Assembly (NCBI RefSeq): GCF_002327105.1
Contig: NZ_CP023406.1
Span: 1,302,001 to 1,366,000 of the forward strand
From: Luteimonas chenhongjianii
Lineage (GTDB): Bacteria; Pseudomonadota; Gammaproteobacteria; Xanthomonadales; Xanthomonadaceae
Length of the DNA: 64,000 nt
Direction: 5' to 3'
Shown: one piece after another, positions 7,693-15,583 of the stretch
Layout: the number at the start of each line of letters is the position of its first letter
Position numbering within the stretch: the first letter of the stretch is position 1
Position numbers and translations under genes: made by a program
Notes under the pieces: model-generated
The model's database searches: none
Told to the model about the DNA's origin: nothing
The model's input: only the letters and a program-made list of their open reading frames with translations

Positions 7693-10029
7693 ATGACGCA
7701 TCACCACGACATCGGCGCGGGTTCCGGCACGCGCGCGGGCTCGGCGCGCGACGCTGCGCGAGTCCTCGAGACGTTGCGCCACGACGCGGTAACGGCGTTG
7801 GGCGGGGTGCTGTCGGGGTTCTGGAGCACGATCGAAGAGCAGGTGCGGCTGGCTGCCCTGGCGCGCCACGATTACATGGTCGCCCAGGAAGAGCGCATGG
7901 CCGTGCTCGATCTGAGCCAACGCGCGCTGGAGCTCGCGACGCGCTTCCGTGCCGCGATTGAAGCCGAGTTCGACCTGTGGCTGGCCGATCGCCCCGGGCC
8001 GCCGGGCCCGGACGGCCTGTCGCTGATGTCGGAAGGCCAGCTCGAGGTGCACCTGGCCGCCCAGCAGATCATCGAGCTGATGGACCACCAGTTCATGCAT
8101 CCGCTTGCGGCGCTCGGTGATCGCCTGGATGCGCTGGCGCAGCGTCTCGGTATCGAGGGCATCCATGCCAACCCGTTGCGCCCGGAAGTCCCGGTGCGGG
8201 CGTTCATGCGCCTGTTCCATGCCGACGAGCTTCCCGCCGGTCTGCGCACCCTGGTGTTCAACCAGTTCGACAAACGCCTGCCGGGCATTCTCGGTGAGGT
8301 CTACGCGCGCGCCAATGCCACGCTCGACGCGGCCGGTATGGGGCCTGCGGGCGTGGCCCCGTCCTCCCGGTCCCAGTCCCCGTCCCATTCCGCGCCGCCG
8401 GCAGGCCGGCAGCGCGGCGGGCGGGGCGCCGAGACCGCCTGGGTGCCCGACGGCGGAGTCGTCGAGCACGCGGGCAGCGACGCGCCTGCGGGGTCCGCCG
8501 GGCCGGATGCGCCGGCAGGCGCCCCGCTGTCAGCCGAACTCCTGGACCTGCTGGCTGCCCACGGTCCGCCGCAGGCCGACCCGGCGACGCCGCGTTATCG
8601 CGATCTCGTGCGCACCCAGCTGCACCAGTGGCGTGCGCGGCAGGCGCATGCGCAGATTCCCGAGGCCGGCGCGGACGGCGCCGGCGGCCAGGTCCTGGGC
8701 ATGTCGCAGCTGCTCAGCGTGGCGCGCATGCTCCAGGGCGATGATCCTGCGCCGTTCGCGCGTGCGCTGGTCGGCGATGATCGGCGCCGGCTCGGCGATG
8801 TGATCCGCGATGAACTGATGCGCGGCCTGCGCGAACTGGGCGTGGACACCGAACAAACGCCGCTCAGCCCCGAGGACGACGATGCGATCGATCTGGTCGG
8901 CATCCTGTTCCAGGCGCTCTTCGACGCCAACGATCTCCTGCAGCAGGCGCGCGACGTCTACGGCCGCCTGGTGGTGCCCTATGTCAAGGTCGCGCTCACC
9001 GACGATTCGATGTTCAACCAGCGTGCGCATCCGGCGCGCCGGCTGCTCGACGCGGTGACCGAAGCCTGCGACGGCAATGCCGGCGAAACCCCGCAGGACC
9101 GCGACCTGCTCGACCAGACCGGCCGCGTTGTCGACCGTGTGGTCGAGGAATACGAAAGTGACCAGGCGGTCTTCGCCCTGGCGGCCGCGGAGTTGCGCGA
9201 GCGGCTGGATCAGCAGCGCCGCCGCGCCGAGGTCGCGGAGCGACGCGCCGCCGAATCCATCCACGGCCGCGAGCGACTGCAGCAGGCGCGCCGGAGCGTG
9301 GACGATCTGGTCGCATCGCGCCTGGCCGACCGTCCACTGACCGCTGCCGTGGCGTTCTTCCTGGACCGGCACTGGCGCCACCATCTCACCCAGACCTGGT
9401 TGCGCAACGGGCCGGATTCGGCACGCCATCTCGCTGCGATCAGCGTCGGCGACGCGATGGTGCAGGTCGACTTCGACGCCGCCCACGCGCTCGGCAGCGC
9501 AGTCGCCGACGAGCTGCTGGCGCTGCAGGAACCGCTGGCGGAATGCTATTCGAGCTGTGGTCTGGACGCCGCTGCCGCCCGCGACGCGGTGGCGCGGCTC
9601 ATCGCCGCATTGGCGATGCCGGACACGCCCCGCAGCGTCCATGTGCCCCAGGCTGCCGACATCGACGACGACGCACCCGATCCCGCGCTGCGCCTTGCCG
9701 GCGGTCACGACGGGCTCTCGTTCGATCCGACCATCGCCGCGCGGATGCGTCAGCTGCGCGTGGGGCAGTGGTTGCGCCTGGTCGACGACAACGGCCGCGA
9801 ATCGGCCGCGCGTGTCGCATGGATCAGCCCGATTACCCAGCGGCTGTTGATCGTGAATCGGCGCGGTGTGCGGCGCATGGTGGTCTCGCCCGAGGAACTG
9901 GCGGCACTGGTCGGTGCCGGACGCGCCGTGGTGCGCGCGGTGGATGCGCCGTTTGACGAAGCGATGAAGCACGTGTGGCAGCAACTCAACGCGGCCAACG
10001 ATGCACCTGGCGAGGTCGCGACGGCCTGA
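7693..10029 (+). CDS. DUF1631 family protein, copy 1
   Basis: This 778-residue soluble protein belongs to DUF1631, whose role is unknown. Xanthomonad members are sometimes labelled thymidine phosphorylase, for which I see no support. Family features are a LSLMSEGQLEVHLA helix region, an NPLRPEVPVRAFMRLF segment, a proline/glycine-rich linker around residues 215-280, a long charged helical part near 500-540 (EVAERRAAESIHGRERL), and a C-terminal beta-rich tail from about 680. The tail (VGQWLRLVDDNGRE, then LLIVNRRGVRRMVVS) resembles a PilZ-like barrel in layout. It is followed by a paralogue. No signal peptide or membrane segment is seen. Confidence 0.82.
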   Translation: MTHHHDIGAGSGTRAGSARDAARVLETLRHDAVTALGGVLSGFWSTIEEQVRLAALARHDYMVAQEERMAVLDLSQRALELATRFRAAIEAEFDLWLADRPGPPGPDGLSLMSEGQLEVHLAAQQIIELMDHQFMHPLAALGDRLDALAQRLGIEGIHANPLRPEVPVRAFMRLFHADELPAGLRTLVFNQFDKRLPGILGEVYARANATLDAAGMGPAGVAPSSRSQSPSHSAPPAGRQRGGRGAETAWVPDGGVVEHAGSDAPAGSAGPDAPAGAPLSAELLDLLAAHGPPQADPATPRYRDLVRTQLHQWRARQAHAQIPEAGADGAGGQVLGMSQLLSVARMLQGDDPAPFARALVGDDRRRLGDVIRDELMRGLRELGVDTEQTPLSPEDDDAIDLVGILFQALFDANDLLQQARDVYGRLVVPYVKVALTDDSMFNQRAHPARRLLDAVTEACDGNAGETPQDRDLLDQTGRVVDRVVEEYESDQAVFALAAAELRERLDQQRRRAEVAERRAAESIHGRERLQQARRSVDDLVASRLADRPLTAAVAFFLDRHWRHHLTQTWLRNGPDSARHLAAISVGDAMVQVDFDAAHALGSAVADELLALQEPLAECYSSCGLDAAAARDAVARLIAALAMPDTPRSVHVPQAADIDDDAPDPALRLAGGHDGLSFDPTIAARMRQLRVGQWLRLVDDNGRESAARVAWISPITQRLLIVNRRGVRRMVVSPEELAALVGAGRAVVRAVDAPFDEAMKHVWQQLNAANDAPGEVATA

Positions 10030-10037
10030 TTTCCGAC

Positions 10038-10059
10038 TGCGCGCGTTAAGACGCGCGCA
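10038..10059 (+). terminator. Strong hairpin between the two DUF1631 genes
   Basis: A perfect 9-bp GC-rich stem (10038-10046 with 10051-10059) closes a TAAG loop, nine bases after the copy 1 stop. No U-run follows. It may terminate or stabilise the first transcript, or sit in the leader of the second gene. Confidence 0.5.
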
Positions 10060-10108
10060 AAGTGCTTGCGTTATTGTCCCCGCGGTACACAGGGATGGAG
10101 TGGGCGCA

Positions 10109-12238
10109 ATGCCCGTGTCGACAGCACAAGGACCGGGCGATGGCATGCGGGTGGAAACACCTGCCCAGCTCATGGACAGCCTGCGCCGCGAAGCGGCCGC
10201 GCGACTTCTGCCGTTGCTCGGCGAGGGTCTGCGTATCGAGCGGGACCGGCTGCAGCGCGAGCTCGGTGATCCTGCGACCACTCCGCGGACACGTGAGGCG
10301 CTGGCGGAAGACCTGACCGGCCTCACCGTGCTCTCGGCGGAACTGATCCGCCATGAGCACCGTTGGCAGAAGGCGCTTGCCGATGTGTTCGCAGTCTGGC
10401 CCGAGCCCCCCGTGGCGCAACATCGCAGCGGGTATTCGCTGTTGTCGGATGACGAGCTGCAGGCGCAGCTGATCGGCCAGCCCGTGGCCGAGGCGCTCGA
10501 CCGGCGCTTCGAAAGTGCTCGCGATGTGATCGACCGTCGCCTGTACACACTGGCTGCCCGGCTCCAGTACCGCACCCGTCCGAGCAACCCGCTCGCGGCG
10601 CGGTTCCTGATCGACACGTTCCTGCTGGCCTTCGAGGCTGGCGACTGTGGACGCCGGTTGCGCGCCGCACTGCTGCGACGGCATGAAACTTTGCTCGAGC
10701 GCGATCTCGCGGCGCTCTACGCCTGGTGCAACACCCGCCTGGGCGATGCGGGCTGTGCACTGGCCGGTGACGGCGACCAGGCGGCGCTGATTGCCGGGCT
10801 TGGCGCCCCGGTGGGTACAGTGCCGGCCAGCAAGACCCGGCTGTGGGAGCAGGGCAATGCGGTCGCCCAGGTCGCCGCGGGCGCCGCGTCCACTGCCCAG
10901 GCGGATGCGCCGCGCGGCAATCTGCTGCGGCGGCATGCGCGGCGTCAGCGCGATGCGCGCCGGGCCGAGATCGACGCTGCCGCGCGGACCTTCCGTCGCG
11001 AGGAATTCATGTCGATGCTCGCGCTGCTGCAGGCCGATCGTGCTCTGCCGCCCGGGCCCTCGCACGCGGCGCGACTGCGCGAAGGCCTGTACATCGTCGC
11101 CGCGCGCCTGGGCACCGATCGCAACGAGGTCGCATTCGATGGCGAGCAGGACGATGCGCTGACCCTCGTGGGTGCGCTGTTCGACCTGCTCGCAACCCGG
11201 CACCAGATCCAGCCCACCGCGCGCGAACGACTCGCGCTGCTGACGGTACCCTGGCTGCAGCTGGCGCTCGACGATCCGTACCTGTTCGAAGCTTCTTCCC
11301 CACCCGCGATGCAGCTGCTGTCGCAGCTGGTCGATCTCTGGGACAGCGGTGATCCGGGCGATCCGCAGTCGGCCGAGCTGCAGGCGCTGGCCGACCGGGT
11401 GGCGGATGCGGTGCTCGATGGTCCCCAGGGAGACGGGCGCGTATTCGCGGCGCAACTCGCGCAGATCGATGCGGCGCTCGCGGCCGGCCGGCGCCGCGCC
11501 GAAGCGGTGGAGCGGCGCACCTGGCAGGCGCTGCGTGGCCGCGAGCGCCTGGACGCGGCCCGCCGGCAGGCCCGGCTGGAACTCGAACGTCGACTGCATG
11601 GGCGCGCCCTGTTGCCGTCGGTGGCGGGTTTTCTTGACGTCGAATGGCGCCAGGCACTGGCCCAGGCCTGGTTGCGCGACGGCGCGGACTCCGATCGCTA
11701 CCGCGAGGTGCTGTCGCTCGGTGACGCGCTGATCGAATCCGACGGTCTTGCCGCCAGGGATGGTGGCAGCGCGGTGGCCGATCGCCTGCTCGGCATGCTG
11801 CCGGCCCTGCGCGAGTGCTGCGCGCAGCATGGCGCGGATGCCGGCGCGGCCGAGACGCGGCTTGCCGGCCTGGTGGCCGAACACGCGAGCCCGACGACGC
11901 GGCAGACGCATGTGCCCACTCCGCCGGCCGGGGACGATGCGCCCTTGCTGCCCGACGATGCCGACCCGGTGGCCGGTCTCGCCGACACCACTTTCGCCGA
12001 AGGTCAGCGCTTCGTGAGGACCGATGCGCTCGGCGCGTCGCGCACCTTGCGCCTGGCCTGGCGCAGTTCGCTCAGCGGCGCCTGCCTGCTGGTGAACACC
12101 ACCGGTGCACGCGAGTTCCTGCTGATGCCGTCGGCGCTGCGGGAGATGGTCGAATCCGGCCAATTGCGGTCGCGGCCGAGCGGTGGCGCGGTCGCCGGCG
12201 CCCTGGCCACCCTCGCTGCGCAGGCCAGCGGGGCCTGA
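10109..12238 (+). CDS. DUF1631 family protein, copy 2
   Basis: This 709-residue protein is a divergent paralogue of the upstream gene, with the same order of parts. It has a SGYSLLSDDELQAQLIGQ N-terminal segment, NPLAARFLIDTFL, a basic helical RRHARRQRDARRAE stretch, a second helical AVERRTWQALRGRERLDAAR segment and a C-terminal beta-rich tail ending near residue 690. Function is unknown. The ATG at 10109 (MPVSTAQ) has GGAG at suitable spacing; an upstream frame start at 10001 would overlap copy 1. A further Met (MRVETPAQL) is another possible start. A duplication followed by divergence is likely. Confidence 0.8.
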   Translation: MPVSTAQGPGDGMRVETPAQLMDSLRREAAARLLPLLGEGLRIERDRLQRELGDPATTPRTREALAEDLTGLTVLSAELIRHEHRWQKALADVFAVWPEPPVAQHRSGYSLLSDDELQAQLIGQPVAEALDRRFESARDVIDRRLYTLAARLQYRTRPSNPLAARFLIDTFLLAFEAGDCGRRLRAALLRRHETLLERDLAALYAWCNTRLGDAGCALAGDGDQAALIAGLGAPVGTVPASKTRLWEQGNAVAQVAAGAASTAQADAPRGNLLRRHARRQRDARRAEIDAAARTFRREEFMSMLALLQADRALPPGPSHAARLREGLYIVAARLGTDRNEVAFDGEQDDALTLVGALFDLLATRHQIQPTARERLALLTVPWLQLALDDPYLFEASSPPAMQLLSQLVDLWDSGDPGDPQSAELQALADRVADAVLDGPQGDGRVFAAQLAQIDAALAAGRRRAEAVERRTWQALRGRERLDAARRQARLELERRLHGRALLPSVAGFLDVEWRQALAQAWLRDGADSDRYREVLSLGDALIESDGLAARDGGSAVADRLLGMLPALRECCAQHGADAGAAETRLAGLVAEHASPTTRQTHVPTPPAGDDAPLLPDDADPVAGLADTTFAEGQRFVRTDALGASRTLRLAWRSSLSGACLLVNTTGAREFLLMPSALREMVESGQLRSRPSGGAVAGALATLAAQASGA

Positions 12239-12319
12239 GGGCACGTCACAGCACCACTGGCGACCAGCGGTCCTGCACATGTCCTAGGATGGCTCCGACT
12301 CCAGGTGAGGGCGGGATCG

Positions 12320-13429
12320 ATGGCGGTGACGATCGGCGTGGCGCGTGAAACCGCAGCGGGGGAAGCGCGCGTTGCGCTGACGCCCGAGACCTGCAGGAAG
12401 TTCGTGGCAGCGGGCGCTGCCGTGCAGGTGGAAACCGGCCTCGGCGCCGGGGCGCATTTTCCCGACCCCGACTATGCCGACGCCGGTGCCCGGATCGTCG
12501 GGGATGCCCGCGCTGCATTGTCCGGCGCCGCGCTGGTGCTGTGCGTGCGGCCCCCGGACGCCGGGCGCCTGCAATGGGTCCAGCCGGGCGCGGCACTGGT
12601 CGGAATGCTCCAGCCCGAGGCCGATGCGGCGCGCGGACAGATCATCGCCGAGCGGCGCCTGCTTGCCTTTCCGCTCGAGCGCCTGCCACGCACGACCCGC
12701 GCGCAGTCGATGGACGTACTCAGTTCACAGGCCGGTATGGCGGGCTACAAGGCGATGCTGATCGGCGCCCAGCTGGCGCCGCGCTTCTTTCCCATGCTGA
12801 CCACGGCGGCCGGCACCATCCGGCCGGCCAAGGTGCTCGTGATCGGCGCCGGCGTGGCCGGCCTGCAGGCGATCGCGACCGCCAAGCGCCTGGGCGCGCA
12901 GGTCGAAGGCTTCGACGTGCGGCCCGAGACGCGGGAGCAGATCGAGTCGCTGGGCGGACGCTTTCTGGATCTGGGCGTCAGCGCCGCCGGAGAAGGCGGC
13001 TACGCCCGCGCGCTGACCGAGGCCGAGCGTGCCGAACAGCAACGGCGCCTCGGCGAGCACCTCAAGGGTATCGACGTCCTCGTATGCACCGCCGCGGTCC
13101 CCGGGCGGCCGGCACCGAAGATCGTCACGTCGGCGATGGTGGCCGGCATGCCCCCTGGGAGCGTGGTCGTCGACCTGGCGGCAGATAGTGGTGGCAACTG
13201 CGAAGCGACCCGGCCCGGCGAAACGATCGCCGTCGATGGTGTGACTATTGCCGGGCCATTGGATCTGGCATCAATGGGTGCAACCCAGTCCAGCGAGATG
13301 TTCGCCCGCAACGTGTTCAATTTCGCCCGGTTGCTGCTGGGCGAGGACGGGCTGGCGCCGGATTGGAGTGACGAGCTGCTGGCGAAGACGGTGTGGCCGG
13401 CGCCCCCGCCCGGGCCCCGCGAGGGCTGA
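12320..13429 (+). CDS. pntAA: NAD(P) transhydrogenase subunit alpha, part 1 (soluble NAD(H)-binding)
   Basis: This 369-residue protein is domain I of the proton-translocating transhydrogenase, which transfers hydride from NADH to NADP+. The alanine-dehydrogenase-like N-terminus (IGVARETAAGEARVALTPE), the RAQSMDVLSSQAGMAGYKA segment and the NAD-binding GAGVAGLQAIATAKRLGA with FDVRPETREQ are visible. The transmembrane part of the alpha subunit is encoded separately by pntAB. That gene lies 1.7 kb downstream, beyond three opposite-strand genes. The ATG at 12320 was chosen over one five codons upstream because MAVTIGVARE is the conserved N-terminus. Confidence 0.94.
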   Translation: MAVTIGVARETAAGEARVALTPETCRKFVAAGAAVQVETGLGAGAHFPDPDYADAGARIVGDARAALSGAALVLCVRPPDAGRLQWVQPGAALVGMLQPEADAARGQIIAERRLLAFPLERLPRTTRAQSMDVLSSQAGMAGYKAMLIGAQLAPRFFPMLTTAAGTIRPAKVLVIGAGVAGLQAIATAKRLGAQVEGFDVRPETREQIESLGGRFLDLGVSAAGEGGYARALTEAERAEQQRRLGEHLKGIDVLVCTAAVPGRPAPKIVTSAMVAGMPPGSVVVDLAADSGGNCEATRPGETIAVDGVTIAGPLDLASMGATQSSEMFARNVFNFARLLLGEDGLAPDWSDELLAKTVWPAPPPGPREG

Positions 13430-13532
13430 GCCGGCCGACGTGGTGCAGCGGATTCCGGCGGAACGCGATGGGAGCCCGCGCGAGGCTGCGCGTCCACCAC
13501 CGCAACCGGGGCCGGGCGCGTGCGCGCTTCGT

Positions 13533-13979
13533 TCAGCGCTCGCGGCCACTGTCGCGCGATGGCGCGGGATTCTCGGCCGCCCAGCGACGACGCTGTTCGG
13601 GCGACATCTCCTTCCAGCGCTCGCGCAGCGCCTGGCGGTCCGCCTCGGGCAGGGTGCGCAGCTTGTTGTAGAGCGCGCGCACTTCCTCGCGCTGTTCGGG
13701 CGGCAGGTGCTTCCAGCTGTGCATGCCGTGCCGCGCCTGTGCGCGCTCGGCGGGAGTCATCGCCTCCCAGCGCCGGGCATTTTCGAGCATGCGCTCACGC
13801 GTCGGCGCGTCGGCGCTGTTCCAGCGCTCGCGCACGGGGGCGATCAGCAGGTCGCGTTGTGCGGGCGTGAGCTGGTCCCACGCCGCGGGCGGCGCGGACT
13901 GGGCGATTGCGGCGTGGCCCCACAGCAGCAGGGGGAGTGTCACGGCGATCAGGCGGAGTCGGGAAGCGGACATGGTCAT
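13533..13979 (-). CDS. Secreted DUF3106 protein
   Basis: This 148-residue protein has a signal peptide (about residues 1-26, ending AIAQSA). The mature part contains repeated W-x-x-L/M-T/S-P-x-x-R units (AAWDQLTPAQRDLL, RWEAMTPAERAQAR, SWKHLPPEQREEVR, RWKEMSPEQRRRW), which is the DUF3106 pattern. These short helical repeats resemble CpxP/Spy-like periplasmic proteins, but function is not established. Its start overlaps the stop of the upstream one-TM protein gene (ATGA at 13976-13979). It is the last gene of the sigma-factor operon. Confidence 0.85.
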   Translation of the reverse strand: MTMSASRLRLIAVTLPLLLWGHAAIAQSAPPAAWDQLTPAQRDLLIAPVRERWNSADAPTRERMLENARRWEAMTPAERAQARHGMHSWKHLPPEQREEVRALYNKLRTLPEADRQALRERWKEMSPEQRRRWAAENPAPSRDSGRER

Positions 13980-14365
13980 TCCAGGGCAAGCAGGGTGGTT
14001 TCGTTGTCGGCCAGCCAGCGGTAGAAGTCGGGCGACTCCTCCAGCCCGGCCAGGGCGTCACCGAGTTCGTCATCGAGCGGCCCCGCCGGTGTGGCCGCCG
14101 CGAGCGCAGGCGCGGGGGCCGGGGCTGGTCCGCCCGGCGTATCGCCCGGCAGCGCCAGGCGCAGACCGATCGCAAGCGCGAACACGGCCGCGAAGCCGGC
14201 TGCCAGAGGCAAGCGCCAACCGAAGCGCGGTGTATCGGCCACCTGCAGTGCCGCATGCCGCCCGCGGTGCAGGCGCGCAGTCGTCTGCGGGCTGATCGTG
14301 CCCTGTGACCGGCGATAAAGCGCGCGCAGGGCGGCATCGTCGAGCGGATCTTGCTCCCGGTTCAT
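13976..14365 (-). CDS. Single-TM protein encoded with an ECF sigma factor (anti-sigma-like)
   Basis: This 129-residue protein has a charged N-terminal region (about 1-48), one hydrophobic segment near 53-72 (LPLAAGFAAVFALAIGLRLAL), an Ala/Pro-rich linker and an acidic C-terminus ending FYRWLADNETTLLALE. The ATG at 14363-14365 overlaps the stop of the sigma factor, and its own stop overlaps the start of the DUF3106 gene. Position and topology suggest a membrane anti-sigma partner, as in the sigma/DUF3619/DUF3106 arrangement I recall from other proteobacteria. No zinc-binding anti-sigma motif is seen. Function is inferred from context only. Confidence 0.72.
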   Translation of the reverse strand: MNREQDPLDDAALRALYRRSQGTISPQTTARLHRGRHAALQVADTPRFGWRLPLAAGFAAVFALAIGLRLALPGDTPGGPAPAPAPALAAATPAGPLDDELGDALAGLEESPDFYRWLADNETTLLALE

Positions 14366-14913
14366 CGGAACTCCTCCAGTTGCGTCTGCAACGCCTCGCG
14401 GGCGCGGAACAGATGGGTCTTCACCGAGCCAGCGCTGCATCCCATGATGCGGGCGGTGGTCTCGACATCGAATTCTTCGAGGACGCGCAGCGTGAACGCC
14501 TCCCGCTGGCGGCGCGGCAACTGCCGCAGGGCCTGCGCCAGCTGCGTCCATGCCTCGCGTCCCTCCTGGGTGCGCTCGGGGTCGGGGCCGGTATCGGCCC
14601 AGTCGATCTCGTCCCCCTCGGGCATCCGCGCATCACTGAGCCAGGTCAGGCGGAACGTCCGTCGTCGCTGCACGTCGATGATCCGGCTGCGCAGCACGGT
14701 CCAGAACAGCGGTGTCCATTCGCTCGCCGGGCGATCGGCATAGCCGAGCATCTTGGTCATCGCGTCCTGGACCGCGTCCAGGGCATCGTCGCGGTTGCGC
14801 AGGCCGAGCTCGGCGAATCGGAAGGCCCGCCGCTCCACGCTTGCGAAAAATTCCGCGAGCGTGGACGGCAGGGCTGGGCTGGCGGCATCGGCCGCGACGG
14901 GGGCGTCGGTCAC
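14362..14913 (-). CDS. ECF-like RNA polymerase sigma factor
   Basis: This 183-residue sigma-70 family protein has region 2 (FRFAELGLRNRDDALDAVQDAMTK around 30-55) and region 4 (LPRRQREAFTLRVLEEFDVE, then MGCSAGSVKTHLFRA). There is no region 1 or 3, so it is a small alternative sigma. The GTG at 14911-14913 (VTDAPVA) is preferred to the ATG at 14973, because the extra 20 residues are not family-like and an AGG lies upstream of the GTG; the choice is not certain. It heads an ATGA-coupled operon with a one-TM protein and a DUF3106 protein, and lies opposite to and between pntAA and pntAB. Confidence 0.85.
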   Translation of the reverse strand: MTDAPVAADAASPALPSTLAEFFASVERRAFRFAELGLRNRDDALDAVQDAMTKMLGYADRPASEWTPLFWTVLRSRIIDVQRRRTFRLTWLSDARMPEGDEIDWADTGPDPERTQEGREAWTQLAQALRQLPRRQREAFTLRVLEEFDVETTARIMGCSAGSVKTHLFRAREALQTQLEEFR

Positions 14914-15117
14914 GGCTGCAAGCCTACCGTGCACGGTGTGCGCTGCCCGGTCAGGGAAATGGCTGCCATCCATCGTCGCGTCGTCGCCAGTGGCGGGAGG
15001 TATGTGGGATCAACGCGTCGCCGGCCTCGTGGTTGACCTGGCCCGAGGTGGGCGACGCCCGGGTGGCGCCGCGTTCACCGGTGGTTATGATGCGGGCACG
15101 GGCCCCGGGGAATCGCG

Positions 15118-15417
15118 ATGATCGATGGTGTCGTGGCGCTGTACATCTTCATGCTGGCGGCCATCGCCGGCCACGTGATCATTTCGCGGGTGCCGACGAT
15201 CCTGCATACCCCGCTGATGTCGGGCTCCAATTTCATTCACGGCATCGTGCTGATCGGCGCAATGCTGGTGCTCGGGCACGCGGACACGACGCTCGAGAAG
15301 ATCATCGGCTTCATCGCGGTGCTGATGGGCGCGGGCAACGCGGCCGGCGGTTACGTCGTGACCGAGCGGATGCTGGAGATGTTCAAGCCGAGCGCCAGAC
15401 CGGGCGGCAAATCGTGA
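15118..15417 (+). CDS. pntAB: NAD(P) transhydrogenase subunit alpha, part 2 (membrane)
   Basis: This 99-residue protein is the membrane-spanning C-terminal part of the alpha subunit. It has three hydrophobic helices (about residues 5-23, 36-53 and 61-80) and the conserved SRVPTILHTPLMSGSNFIHG stretch between the first two. With pntAA and pntB it forms the complex that couples proton entry to NADPH formation. GGGG lies upstream of the ATG at 15118. It is separated from pntAA by the sigma-factor operon on the opposite strand and from pntB by 166 bases. Confidence 0.93.
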   Translation: MIDGVVALYIFMLAAIAGHVIISRVPTILHTPLMSGSNFIHGIVLIGAMLVLGHADTTLEKIIGFIAVLMGAGNAAGGYVVTERMLEMFKPSARPGGKS

Positions 15418-15583
15418 GTGGCGTGGCTGCGCGCGGGAAGCATCGGGCCCGCGCGGCGTTCCGGCGGATCATCTGCCTGCCGTACTCGTCGCTGCTGATG
15501 GCGCCATGGCGTCCCGTCATCGGGCGAGTCGCGGCCGGCGCGGTTGCGCGTCCCGGCCGGGCGCGGACCCGGGCGGCGGTGCC

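Noticed and set aside
10001..10108. Upstream extension of the second DUF1631 protein
   Set aside because: It would overlap copy 1 and a strong hairpin; the ATG at 10109 has a better ribosome site.
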